Part shown: one piece after another, positions 26,847-35,522 of the stretch
Numbering within the stretch: the first letter of the stretch is position 1
How the letters are laid out: every line of letters begins with the position of its first letter
DNA from: JBBRHQ01 sp963815645
Lineage (GTDB): Bacteria; Actinomycetota; Thermoleophilia; Solirubrobacterales; 70-9
Length of the DNA stretch: 64,000 bases
NCBI GenBank assembly: GCA_963815645.1
Contig: CAWFHL010000002.1
Coordinates: forward strand, 186,001 to 250,000
Reading direction: 5' to 3'
The notes under the pieces: model-generated
Databases searched by the model: none
Seen by the model: only the letters and a program-made list of their open reading frames with translations
Told to the model about the DNA's origin: nothing
Program-made: the position numbers and the translations under genes

Positions 26847-26943
26847 GCGCCTCGCAGCGCCCGAGCCGGCCCATACCCGGTGCGTCCAGCGGGGTTCCGG
26901 TCATTCAGGGAAGCCCCGGGCGGCGCCGATATCTCCTCTACCG

Positions 26944-28209
26944 GTGTACGAGGCCGTGCCGAGCACATCCAAGACCGAGGACCTGGGGGAGCTTTCACTC
27001 TCCGCCCTGCGCTGGCTGCCGGACGTCGCGATCCTCGTCTTCGACCGGGAGCTGCGCTACGTCCTCGCGCTGGGTGAGGTTGTCCACCGCAACGGCTGGA
27101 CGCCGGAGGCGTTCGAGGGGAATCTGGGCGCCGAGATCCTTCCCGCCGACCGCTGGGAGGTGCTCGAGCCGCTGTACCGGGCGGCGGTCGAAGGCGAGAC
27201 CGGGTCGATCGAGCTGAGCTGGACCGCCGAGAACGGCGAGTCGCAGTTCCTGGTCGAGGCCAACCCGTGGCGGGGCGAGACCGGGGAGATCCTCGGGGGC
27301 GTCGCCGTCGCCCGCGACATCACCTCCGCGAAGCGAACCGAAACTGAGCTGCGCGAGGCCCGCGAGCGCTTCGAGCGCGCCTTCGAGGACGCGCCGATCG
27401 GGATGGCCCTGGTCGGCCTCGACGGGCGCTGGCTGCGGGTCAACCGCCGCGTCTGCGAGATCACCGGCTACCCGGCCGAGGATCTGCTTGGGATGACCTT
27501 CCAGGAAATCACCCATCCCGGGGACCGTGAGGACGATCTAGAGTACGTTCAATCCCTGCTCGACGAGCAGATCCGCGACTACCAGATGGAGAAGCGCTGC
27601 ATTCGGGCGGACGGGCTCGAGGTCTGGATCATGCTTTCCGTCTCCCTGGTCCGCGACGCGAGCGGCGAGCCCCTCCACTTCATCTCGCAGATCGAGGACA
27701 TCTCCGAGCGCAAGCTGATGCAGAAGCGCCTGCAGTGGCTCGCCGACAGCGACGCGCTCACCGAGGTTCGCAACCGCAGGCGGCTCGAGGAGGAGCTATG
27801 CGTCGCGGTGAAGCGCTGCCAGCGCTATGGGGAGCAAGCCGCACTGCTGCTGCTCGATCTCGATGGCCTCAAGCTGATCAACGACGGCTACGGGCACAAG
27901 GTCGGCGACGACGTGCTGCGCGCCGTGGCAAGGGCGATCAAGGCCAGGGTGAGGCGCAGCGACAGCATCGCCAGGCTCGGCGGCGACGAGTTCGCCGTGC
28001 TGATGTTGCATGCGGATCGCGGCACCGCCGAAGCGCTGGTTCACGACCTGCTGGAGGCGATCTCCGCCTCCGAGGTGCAGGCCGGCGGAAGGACGATCCG
28101 TCCCTCGGCGAGCATCGGCTTCGCCTTGATCGACGAGAGCACCGCCGATGAGGAGGCAGTGCTGATAGAGGCCGACCGCTCGATGTACGCGGCCAAGCAC
28201 CCCTCCTAG
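26944..28209 (+). CDS. PAS-PAS-GGDEF diguanylate cyclase
   Basis: 421 aa. Two PAS-like domains (about 25-135 and 140-265; second PAS with VNRRVCEITGYPAEDLLGMT and a PAC tail ISQIEDISERK) precede a GGDEF domain (about 275-420) with DALTEVRNRRRL, LDLDGLKLINDGYGH and the intact active site RLGGDEFAVL. The RxxD inhibitory site is present five residues before GGDEF (RRSD). It should make c-di-GMP from two GTP in response to an unknown PAS signal. No transmembrane helix is visible. A second GTG at 26956 could be the start. Confidence 0.9.
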   Translation: MYEAVPSTSKTEDLGELSLSALRWLPDVAILVFDRELRYVLALGEVVHRNGWTPEAFEGNLGAEILPADRWEVLEPLYRAAVEGETGSIELSWTAENGESQFLVEANPWRGETGEILGGVAVARDITSAKRTETELREARERFERAFEDAPIGMALVGLDGRWLRVNRRVCEITGYPAEDLLGMTFQEITHPGDREDDLEYVQSLLDEQIRDYQMEKRCIRADGLEVWIMLSVSLVRDASGEPLHFISQIEDISERKLMQKRLQWLADSDALTEVRNRRRLEEELCVAVKRCQRYGEQAALLLLDLDGLKLINDGYGHKVGDDVLRAVARAIKARVRRSDSIARLGGDEFAVLMLHADRGTAEALVHDLLEAISASEVQAGGRTIRPSASIGFALIDESTADEEAVLIEADRSMYAAKHPS

Positions 28210-28212
28210 CGC

Positions 28213-28863
28213 TCAGCCGCCGAGTCCCCCGAAGATCGCAAACGGGTTGGCCGGCGCCTCGTGGCGGGCGGCCTGGAAGGTTCCCTCGACCTTGACCTCG
28301 CTTCCCTCCGGCGCCTCGGCCCGCAGGCGCTCAGCCAGGGTCTGAGCGCTGTCCTCGTCGACCGCGCCGACCACCAGGTACTTCCAGCGCCGAACGTTCT
28401 GAAGCCCTTCCGCCTCGAGCCGCCTGGAGAGCTCGACCGCCTCCCTATGCCCAGCCGTGTCCACCCGGACCTCCCACTCCGGGTAGCCGCGCTCGACCGT
28501 CTCGGTGCGCTCTTCCTCGAGAACCGTCTCGTGGGCGGAGTCCTGCTCCTCTTCGCCCCGCGGCAGGGGCTTGTCGGGATCCTCCCATTCCAGCTCGGTC
28601 GGGTGCCAGCGCTCGAGCGCGACCGAGGCGATGTGCCAGTTTTTCTTCTCGGAGAGCGTGCGCACCGCCTTCTCTGCTTCCTCGGTCTGCTCCCGGGTGG
28701 CCGCGTAGAGGAAGAGGTGGGGCCCGTCGTGGGTGACGATGACGCGATCGCCGAAGGACTCCTCGAGGTCGTGGTCGAGCTCACCTGCCGCGAGGTCCTC
28801 GGTCATCCCGTGAGCGAAACCCTGCTCCTCGAGCTCAATGCTCAGCCGCCAGTCGTCGTTCAT
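28213..28863 (-). CDS. Conserved hypothetical acidic protein, two-domain
   Basis: 216 aa, no named family recognised. Two similar halves are suggested: residues 1-110 (RVIVTHDGPHLFLYAATREQ, then WHIASVALERWHP) and residues 125-216 (YPEWEVRVDTAGHREAVELS, then RRWKYLVVGAVDEDSAQTLA and APEGSEVKVEGTFQ). The second half resembles a small alpha/beta module often attached to unknown actinobacterial proteins. No signal peptide. It converges on the GGDEF gene, 3 bp from its stop. Confidence 0.75.
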   Translation of the reverse strand: MNDDWRLSIELEEQGFAHGMTEDLAAGELDHDLEESFGDRVIVTHDGPHLFLYAATREQTEEAEKAVRTLSEKKNWHIASVALERWHPTELEWEDPDKPLPRGEEEQDSAHETVLEEERTETVERGYPEWEVRVDTAGHREAVELSRRLEAEGLQNVRRWKYLVVGAVDEDSAQTLAERLRAEAPEGSEVKVEGTFQAARHEAPANPFAIFGGLGG

Positions 28864-28871
28864 GGCCGGGA

Positions 28872-28877
28872 ACCCTA
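28872..28877 (-). promoter_or_regulatory. -10-like hexamer TAGGGT before the gene at 28863
   Basis: Gap of 8 nt to the ATG. Confidence 0.45.
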
Positions 28878-28926
28878 CCCTGCTGCAGCGTGGGATAGCT
28901 CATCTAGGCTGTCGGGCGAGTGGGCG

Positions 28927-29322
28927 ATGAGTGAGTCGACGGAGATCATCAAGGGGGCCTATGAGGCATTCCGCGAGCGGGACCTCCAAGCCCTGGAGGA
29001 GATCTCCGATCCGGAGATCGAGATTTCCAGCGTCACCGGCATCCTCTCCGGGCGCGAGACGCCGTATGTGGGGATCGCCGCCCTCGTCTCCTACGTCCGC
29101 GACGTCTCGACGATCTGGGACTCGATCGAGCTGGTCCCGGAGGAGTTCCACGAGCTCGACGACGACAGGGTGCTGGTCTTCGGGCGGGTCAGGGCGACGA
29201 GAAGCGGCTCGGAGATAGACACCCCGAACGCCTGGCTGTGGACCCTGCGCGACGGTCTGGTCGTCTCGGTCCAGGTCTACGCAGAGCCAAGTACCGACGC
29301 CCGCTGGCTGTTCAAGCGGTGA
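28927..29322 (+). CDS. SnoaL-like (NTF2-fold) protein
   Basis: 131 aa with the SnoaL-like pattern: IIKGAYEAFRERDLQALEEI at the start, then GRETPYVGIAALVSYV, an antiparallel beta-sheet (DDRVLVFGRVRATRSG) and ending WLFKR. The fold includes ketosteroid isomerases, polyketide cyclases and scaffolds; no catalytic claim is possible. The ATG is preferred to a longer upstream frame that overlaps the divergent gene. The following LOG-family gene starts inside its stop codon (GTGA). Confidence 0.82.
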   Translation: MSESTEIIKGAYEAFRERDLQALEEISDPEIEISSVTGILSGRETPYVGIAALVSYVRDVSTIWDSIELVPEEFHELDDDRVLVFGRVRATRSGSEIDTPNAWLWTLRDGLVVSVQVYAEPSTDARWLFKR

Positions 29323-30035
29323 GCCGGCAGATGACGGTCGAGCCGCGGAGCCCGTCCACTCTCGATCAGGAGATCATCCAGGCCGGCGATCCCCGTGTGC
29401 TCGAGACCCATACGGACGCCGAGCGGGTTGCCCGGGTCGAGGCTGAGCTGCGGGCCGGCTTCGAGACCCTCGCCGACGTCGGCCGGGCCGTCTGCGTGTT
29501 CGGCTCCGCCCGGACCTCGGCCGATCACCCCGAGTACGCCCTTGCCCGGCGGGTCGGCCGGGCCTTCGGCGAGGCCGGATGGGCGGTGATCACCGGCGGC
29601 GGGCCGGGGACGATGGAAGCGGCGAACCGCGGGGCCCGCGAGGGCGGGGCGCTGTCGATCGGGCTCAACATCGAGCTGCCCCACGAGCAGGCGTTGAACA
29701 GCTACGTCGACGTCGGGATCCAATTCCACTACTTCTTCACCCGCAAGCTGATGTTCGTCCGCTACTCGCAGCGCCTTCGTCCTCTTTCCCGGCGGCTTCG
29801 GCACTCTCGACGAGATGTTCGAGGTGCTCACCCTCGGGCAGACCGACAAGGCCACCGACTTCCCGGTGGTCCTCGTCGGCCGCGACTACTGGGAGGGCTT
29901 GATGGGCTGGATCGCGGGAGCGCCTGCTCGGCGAGGGCAGGATCGAGCCCGGCCGACCTGAGGGTGATCTCCTACGCCGAGGAGCCGGAGGAGATCGTCG
30001 CCGCGGCGAGCGCCGGGATCGTCGAAGCCGGATAG
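29319..30035 (+). pseudogene. LOG/TIGR00730-family Rossmann protein, frameshifted
   Basis: The N-terminal part is intact: AVCVFGSARTSADHPEYALA, VITGGGPGTMEAANRGAR, LNIELPHEQALN and FFTRKLMFVRYS. After an extra base near 29770 the signature PGGFGTLDEMFEVLTLGQ continues. Two more extra bases lie near 29918 and 29950, and the end is ISYAEEPEEIVAAASAGI. Members with GGGPGTME and PGGxGTxxE are nucleotide 5'-monophosphate phosphoribohydrolases (cytokinin-activating LOG) or nucleotidases (PpnN-like). GTG at 29319 overlaps the SnoaL stop; ATG at 29331 is an alternative. Confidence 0.75.
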
Positions 30036-31066
30036 CGCGCCTGACCTGGTCGATGAAGGCCGCCATCTGCGCGGCCAGCCCGGGTCGGCGAGCTCGAGCA
30101 CGTTCTCGGCGTTCTGCTCTCCCGAGCGGGAGAGGTTGAAGGAGCCGATGAAGACGGTGTCGTCGGCGACCGTGACCTTGGCGTGCATGAAGTCGTGGAC
30201 CGTCTCGGGGCCCCACGGGCGTCGAAGGCTTGCCGGAGAACGGAAGCCGTGAGAGCACCGTCGCCAGCAGCGGGATCTTCCAGGCGCCGTTGTCTCGGTG
30301 CCACTGCTCGAAGACGCGGTCGGTCTGCGGCTCGTCGACGACGCCGGCGACGTCCACCCCTTCCCCGCTCCCGATCTCCGCCAGGGCGCCGAGGACGGGC
30401 GCCGAGGTGATCACCGGTGAGGCGATCCGGACCCGCGTTCGGGCCCTTGATCGCCTCGGCGATCCGCGCCGAGAGCGCCTCGCCGTGCCCCGGGGTGAAC
30501 CAGGCCCGCACCGGCCGTCCCGGCGACGTCGACCGGGTCCGGGTCGGTGAAGCCGCTGCGCTCGACCTCCCCCCTCCCCCACAGCTCCTCGAAGTTCTCG
30601 CCGGAAGCACCCCGCCACCTGCGGCCGAGGCGACCGTGATCACGGCGTTCTCCTGCCGGGTCCAGGAGTCGACCGTCCAGTTGGTCGAGCCGCTCCAGAC
30701 GGCCTCGGAGTCACGGACCGCGTACTTGTGGTGCATCAGGTCGGGGATTCCGGGGACGCCGCGCGCCTCGATCGGCAGCTCGGCGAGGATCTCCGGCCTG
30801 GTCGCCGGCGGCGGGTGGATCGCCGCGGGCCGGTCGGTGTCGGTGTTGTAGAGGAGGCGGATCCGCACCCCGCGCCCCGACGCCGCGCGCAGCGCCTCGG
30901 CGACGATCGAGCCGGTCGGGTCCGGCAGCCGGACGTCGTAGAGGGCGAGCTCGAGGGTGCTCGTCGCGGCGGCGATGAAGCCGGCCACCCGGCGCGCCAT
31001 CTGCTCGGCGCTCTGGCCGCCGTCGGTGAGGGTGAAGACCTCGATCGGGGCGTCCCCGGCGCTCAT
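29972..31066 (-). pseudogene. Phospholipase D-like protein, frameshifted
   Basis: Two HKD motifs are readable in different frames: MHHKYAVRDSEAVWSGSTNWT (His-x-Lys-x4-Asp, about residue 120) and MHAKVTVADDTVFIGSFNLS near 30150. The N-terminus (AARRVAGFIAAATS-like, then LELALYDVRLPDP) is normal for the fold. At least three frameshifts lie between about 30610 and 30060. The 3' end is uncertain: no frame stops before the LOG gene, so the stop may also be lost to an error. No signal peptide. It could act on phospholipids or nucleic acid. Confidence 0.65.
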
Positions 31067-31109
31067 CGGCTCGCCGCCCCACGGGTCGGGTTTCCGGTAC
31101 CCGCCGCAG

Positions 31110-31115
31110 TACGCT
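31110..31115 (+). promoter_or_regulatory. -10-like hexamer TACGCT before the sensor kinase gene
   Basis: Gap of 7 nt to the GTG at 31123. Confidence 0.45.
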
Positions 31116-31122
31116 CAGGTCC

Positions 31123-32555
31123 GTGAAGCAGACGCGCCCCGGGGAAGCGCCACAGACGACCGCCTCGGTGGGGGCCGGGATCGCGTACTCGCTGGCCGCC
31201 GTCGCGGTCTGCACGGTGCTGATATTCCCGCTGCGCGCGATAGCGCCCCCCGTGTCGACCGGCGTCGTCTATCTGCTCGGAGTCCTCGTCGTCTCGATCT
31301 ACTCGACCAGGTGGGCGGGGTTGCTCACCTCGGTGCTCAGCGCCGCCGCCTTCAACTTCTTTCACATCCCCCCGACCGGCCACATCGAGATAGCCAACGG
31401 AGAGAACTGGGTGGCGCTGGCAGTCTTCCTGATCTCTGCGATCCTCGCCAGCTCCCTGGCCGAGCAGGCTCGTGTCCGCGCGGAGGAAGCAGAGGAGCGG
31501 CGCCGGGAGGCGGTCCTCGCGGCTCAGCTGGCGAGGGCGCTGCTGGGGGGTGACAGCGCGCCCGACTCGCTCGAGCAGAGCGCCGCCCTGATCGCCGCCG
31601 CCTTCGAGCTGCCCTGGGCGCGGATCGAGCTCGGCGAGTCCGCCACGGCCGAGGGGCGGAGGATGGCCCTCGAGCACGAAGGGGGGCAGCTCGGCGCCCT
31701 GGTCGTCCCATCGAGCGCGGCTGCGACGACCTGTGAGCGCCTCGAGCAGCGCGTCGTGCCGCCCCTCGAGACCCTGCTGGGGGCGGCGATCGACCGCGAC
31801 CGCCTGATCGCCTCCGCGGTCGAAGCGGAGGCACTGCGCCGCAGCGACGAGATCAAGACGGCGCTGCTTCGCTCCGTCTCCCACGACCTGCGAACCCCGA
31901 TCACCGCGGTGCTCGCAGCCGGTAGCGCGCTGGAGTCGAGCTCGCTCGCGGACGGCGACCGGATAGCCCTGGCGGCCGGTGTCTCGACCGAGGCCAGGCG
32001 GCTCTCCGACCTGGTCGACAAGCTCCTCGATCTCTCCCGTCTGGAGGCGGGACAGGCCGAGCCGCGGACCGACTGGTGCTCGGTCGAGGAGGTGGTGACG
32101 GCCGCCGTCGAGGGTCTCGGCGAGAGATCCGACCTGGTGCGCGATCTCGCTCGACGACGACCTTCCCTTCGTCCGCGCCGACGCCGCCCAGCTGGAGCGC
32201 GCCATCGCCAACCTGCTCGAGAACGCGGTCCGCTACTCCGGTGGGAAGCAGACCCTGGTCCGGGCGCGCGTCGTCAACCGAGCGCCTGATCGGTGCGGAT
32301 CGTCGATCGCGGCCCCGGCATCCCCCAGTCCGAGATCTACCGGGTGTTCGAGCCCTTCTACACCCTGCGCAGCGGCGGCGAGCAATCACGGCTCGGGGCT
32401 CGGGCTCTCGATCGCCCGGGGTTTCATCGAGGTGAACGGCGGGAGAGTCTGGGCGGAGTCGGTCCCCGGCCAGGGGGCCACCTTCGTGGTCGAGTTCCCG
32501 CTCGAACCCGGAGGCGGTCCCGCAGGCCTCTGCCGCCGGAGCCGGACCCGGATGA
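31123..32555 (+). pseudogene. KdpD-like sensor histidine kinase, frameshifted
   Basis: The first 340 residues are intact. A DUF4118 membrane domain with four helices (IAYSLAAVAVCTVLIFPLRAI to WVALAVFLISAILASSLAEQ) carries no KdpD N-terminal or Usp domain. A linker follows, then HisKA with the phospho-acceptor His254 in SVSHDLRTPITAV. In the HATPase_c part, extra C or G bases near 32140, 32280, 32290 and 32390 break the frame, but LERAIANLLENAVRYSGG (N-box), VDRGPGIP and the GSGLGLSIARGFIEVNGG region are readable. One extra C near 32507 hides the normal TGA at 32553, which overlaps the regulator ATG. Confidence 0.78.
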
Positions 32556-33232
32556 GCGCCGGCGAGAGGGTGCTCGTCTGCGACGACGAGCTGCAGATCC
32601 TCCGGGCGCTGAAGCTCGTCCTCAGGGAGGCCGGCTTCGAGGTGACCGCGACGGCCACCGCCACCGAGGCGCTGGACCAGGCCTCCCTCGACCCGCCCGA
32701 CGCGGCGATCATCGACCTCGTGCTCCCCGACGGCGACGGGGTCGAGGTTTGCGCCCGGCTTCGATCCTGGAGCAGCATCCCGATCATCGTCCTCTCGGCG
32801 CTCGGCGAGGAGGAGGAGAAGGTGCGGGCGCTGGAGGCCGGCGCCGACGATTACGTGACCAAGCCCTTCGGGCCGAAGGAGCTGGTGGCGAGAGTCCGGG
32901 CGGCGCTGCGCCGGGCGCCCGACTCCGAGGACGAGCCCTCGGTCTCGCTCGGCGGGCTGCGGATCGATTTCAACGCCCACACGGTGAGCCGCGACGGCGA
33001 GGAGATCCACCTCACTCCGACCGAGTTCGAGCTGTTGCGGACGCTGGTCCGCAACCGGGGGCGCCTGATGACCCACCGCGCGCTGCTTTCCGAGGTCTGG
33101 GGTCCCGCCTGGAGCGAGGACACGGCGACCCTGAGAACGCACGTCGCCAACCTGCGTCGCAAGCTCGAGGCAGGCGGCGAGCAGAGGCTGATCCGCACCG
33201 ATCCCGGGATCGGCTACCGGATCGACCCCTGA
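32552..33232 (+). CDS. OmpR/KdpE-family response regulator
   Basis: 226 aa. The receiver has Asp11/Asp12, the phosphorylation site Asp55 (IIDLVLPDGDG) and Lys in VTKPFG. The winged-helix domain ends with RTHVANLRRKLE and the typical IRTDPGIGYRID. It partners the kinase just upstream (ATGA overlap) and by family is most like KdpE, which controls potassium transport genes; no kdpABC genes are visible here. The frame is open upstream only because of the kinase frameshift. Confidence 0.92.
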   Translation: MSAGERVLVCDDELQILRALKLVLREAGFEVTATATATEALDQASLDPPDAAIIDLVLPDGDGVEVCARLRSWSSIPIIVLSALGEEEEKVRALEAGADDYVTKPFGPKELVARVRAALRRAPDSEDEPSVSLGGLRIDFNAHTVSRDGEEIHLTPTEFELLRTLVRNRGRLMTHRALLSEVWGPAWSEDTATLRTHVANLRRKLEAGGEQRLIRTDPGIGYRIDP

Positions 33233-33303
33233 CGGGGACGAGACGGCACAGGGCCTGAGTTCACCCGCCCGCCTCGACGGCGCCGGCCGAGGCCGGCTGA
33301 GCG

Positions 33304-34222
33304 CTACTCCTTAGCGCTCACCTTCTCGGCCCCGGGCTCCCCGGCGGACTCGGCCGAGGCCGAGACTCCTGGCTCGGCGGAGTCTTCGCGGCGCGCTCCT
33401 CGTAGGCGGCGCGCGCGGCCCGGTTCGGCTCGGCGAGCATCTTGTCGGCCTTGCAGCCCGGGCGATCGCCTCGCGGCCCCGTCGCGGGACGCAGCCCCAT
33501 GAGCGTGTTGATCGCCTTGGTCGAGCGCGGCACCCAGACGTCGAAGCGGCCGGCTTCCAGCGCGTCGACGATCTCGTCGGCGACGTCCTCGGCCTCGACC
33601 GGTTCTTGACCCCGCGCTGGCCGAGGCCGCGGTCAGCTCGGTGTTGACGACGGTCGGCATCACGCAGTGCGATCTCGATGCCGGTGCCGCGCAGCTCGGC
33701 CCGCACCGCCTCGCTGAGCCCGACCACGGCGTGCTTGGTCGCGCGAGTAGGTGGCGATCGCCCGGGAAGCCGCGCCTTGCCGGCCTGCGAGGCGATGTTG
33801 ACGATGTGGCCGCTGTCCGCGCGGCTGCATCCGCGCCGATCGCCAGCTGCGTGCCGACGATCACGCCGTGGATGTTGATGTCGAGCTGGCGGTGGACCGA
33901 GTCGCGTCGCCCTCCTCGGCGAAGCGGCGTCACCGGCATGATCCCGGCGTTGTTGATCAGCACGTCGAGCGGGCCGAGCTGGCGCTCGGCCTCGTCGAGG
34001 AAGGCGGCGAAGGAGGCGCGGTCGGTGACGTCGAGCGGCAGCGCGATCGTGCCGCCGCCGAGCGCCGCCGCGGTCTGCTCGGCCAGCTCCAGGTCGAGGT
34101 CGCCGATGCGCGACCCGGCAGCCCTTGCGGACCAGCGCCGTCGCCGTCGCCTTGCCGATCCCCCGGGCGCCGCCGGTGATCGCCACGACCTTGCCGTGCA
34201 GTGACCGTCGCTCCTTCGCCAT
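33304..34222 (-). pseudogene. Short-chain dehydrogenase/reductase, frameshifted
   Basis: The N-terminus is intact: KVVAITGGARGIGKATATAL (TGxxxGIG cofactor site), then breaks. The NNAG motif LDVLINNAGIMPVTPL, HIVNIASQAGKA, the TKHAVVGLSEAVRAELRG block (the Lys of YxxxK) and MPTVVNTELT are in different frames. The C-terminus carries an extra tail (KTPPSQESR or equivalent, ending GAEKVSAKE). A ribosome site precedes the ATG at 34222. Classical SDR; the substrate may relate to the thiolase and ThDP genes of the same operon. Confidence 0.72.
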
Positions 34223-34223
34223 T

Positions 34224-35440
34224 CGCAGGTACTCCTCTCCGGCGGCCGCGGGCCGGCTTGTAGACGGTGACCACGGCGGCGCCGCCGAGGCCGATGTTGT
34301 GCTGCAGGGCGACCTTGGCGCCCTCGACCTGGCGCCTGCTCGGCTTCGCCGCGCAGCTGCCAGGTCAGCTCGGAGCACTGCGCCAGCCCGGTCGCGCCGA
34401 GCGGGTGGCCCTTGGAGATCAGCCCGCCGGAGGGGTTGACGACGACCTTGCCGCCGTAGGTGGTCGCCTCTTCCTCGACCAGCTTGTGGGCCTCGCCCTC
34501 GGCGGCGAAGCCGAGCGCTTCGTAGGTGATCAGCTCGTTGGCGCTGAAGCAGTCGTGCAGCTCGCAGACGTCGATTTCCTCGGCGGCCGACGCCGGCCTC
34601 CTCGTAGGCCCTCTCGGCGGCGCTCTTCGACATGTCGGAGCCGACGATCGTCATGCAGTCGGCGGCCTCGTCGAAGGTCGAGGGGAGGTCGGTGACCATC
34701 GACTGGCCGGCGATCTCGATCGCCTGCTCCCAGAGGCCGTGCTCGTCGACGTAGCGCTCGGAGGCGACGATCGCGCAGGCCGAGCCGTCGGAGGTCGGCG
34801 AGCACTGCAGCTTGGTCAGCGGCTCGTGGATCATCTTCGCCGCCTTGATGTCCTCGAGCGTGTACTCGTCCTGGAACTGGGCGTAGGGGTTGTTGACCGA
34901 GTGCTTGTGGTTCTTCCAGCCGATCCAGGCGTAGTGGTCGGGGTCGGAGCCGTACTTCTCCATGTGGTCGCGGCCGGCGTTGCCGAACATCTGCGGCGCC
35001 GGCGGCGACTGCTCCGGGTCGCGGATCTCGAACATCCGCATCGCGTGCTTGTCGAGCGCGTTGGTGCGGTCGGTGTACTTGACGCCGAGCGAGCCCGGCT
35101 CCATCTTCTCGAAGCCGAGCGCCAGCGCGCAATCGGCGAGCCCGCCCTTGACCGCCTGGCGGGCCAGGAACAGCGCCGAGGAGCCGGTCGAGCAGTTGTT
35201 GTTGACGTTGACGACCGGGATCCCGGTCAGCCCGAGCTGGTAGAGCGCCCGCTGGCCGTAGGTCGAGTCGCCGTAGCAGTAGCCGGCGAAGGCCTGCTCG
35301 ACGTCGTCGTAGGGGATGCCGGCGTCGGCGAGCGCCTTCTCCCCCGCCTCCTTGGCCCAGTCCGGGTAGTCGCCCTCCTTGGTGCCGGGCTTCTCGAACT
35401 TGGTCATCCCGACCCCGATCACGAACGTGCGGTTGCTCAA
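34224..35440 (-). pseudogene. SCP2-type thiolase/lipid-transfer thiolase, frameshifted
   Basis: About 283 residues are intact: FVIGVGMTKFEKPGTKEGDY, the catalytic Cys in VNNNCSTGSSALFLARQAV, and later LQCSPTSDGSACAIVASERY. After an extra G near 34590 the conserved blocks VCELHDCFSANELITYEALG and NPSGGLISKGHPLGATGLAQ (catalytic His) continue in the next frames, then a C-terminal NIGLGGAAVVTVYKP. This is the sterol-carrier (SCP-x) thiolase family that cleaves 3-ketoacyl-CoA, often with steroid or branched chains. The TTG start has a GAGGAG site. No stop is seen before the SDR, probably because of an error. Confidence 0.78.
34232..34240 (-). promoter_or_regulatory. Shine-Dalgarno GGAGAGGAG of the SDR gene
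   Basis: Nine nt before the ATG at 34222. It shows that the SDR begins as a separate gene although the upstream thiolase frame runs into it without a stop. Confidence 0.55.
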
Positions 35441-35522
35441 GCTGGACTCCTCGCTCGGATCGTCCTCGATCTTGGCCGACTGGCCAGGAATCTAGCGCGG
35501 CGGGGCCGCTGGCGCCGGGCGA

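Noticed and set aside
4308..32510. Programmed ribosomal frameshifting in the broken genes.
   Set aside because: The breaks have no common slippery site or downstream structure and occur in unrelated genes, several per gene; sequencing error fits better.
32432..33232. Sensor kinase and response regulator share one open frame, suggesting a hybrid kinase.
   Set aside because: Removing one C near 32507 restores a kinase stop overlapping the regulator ATG (ATGA), the normal layout.
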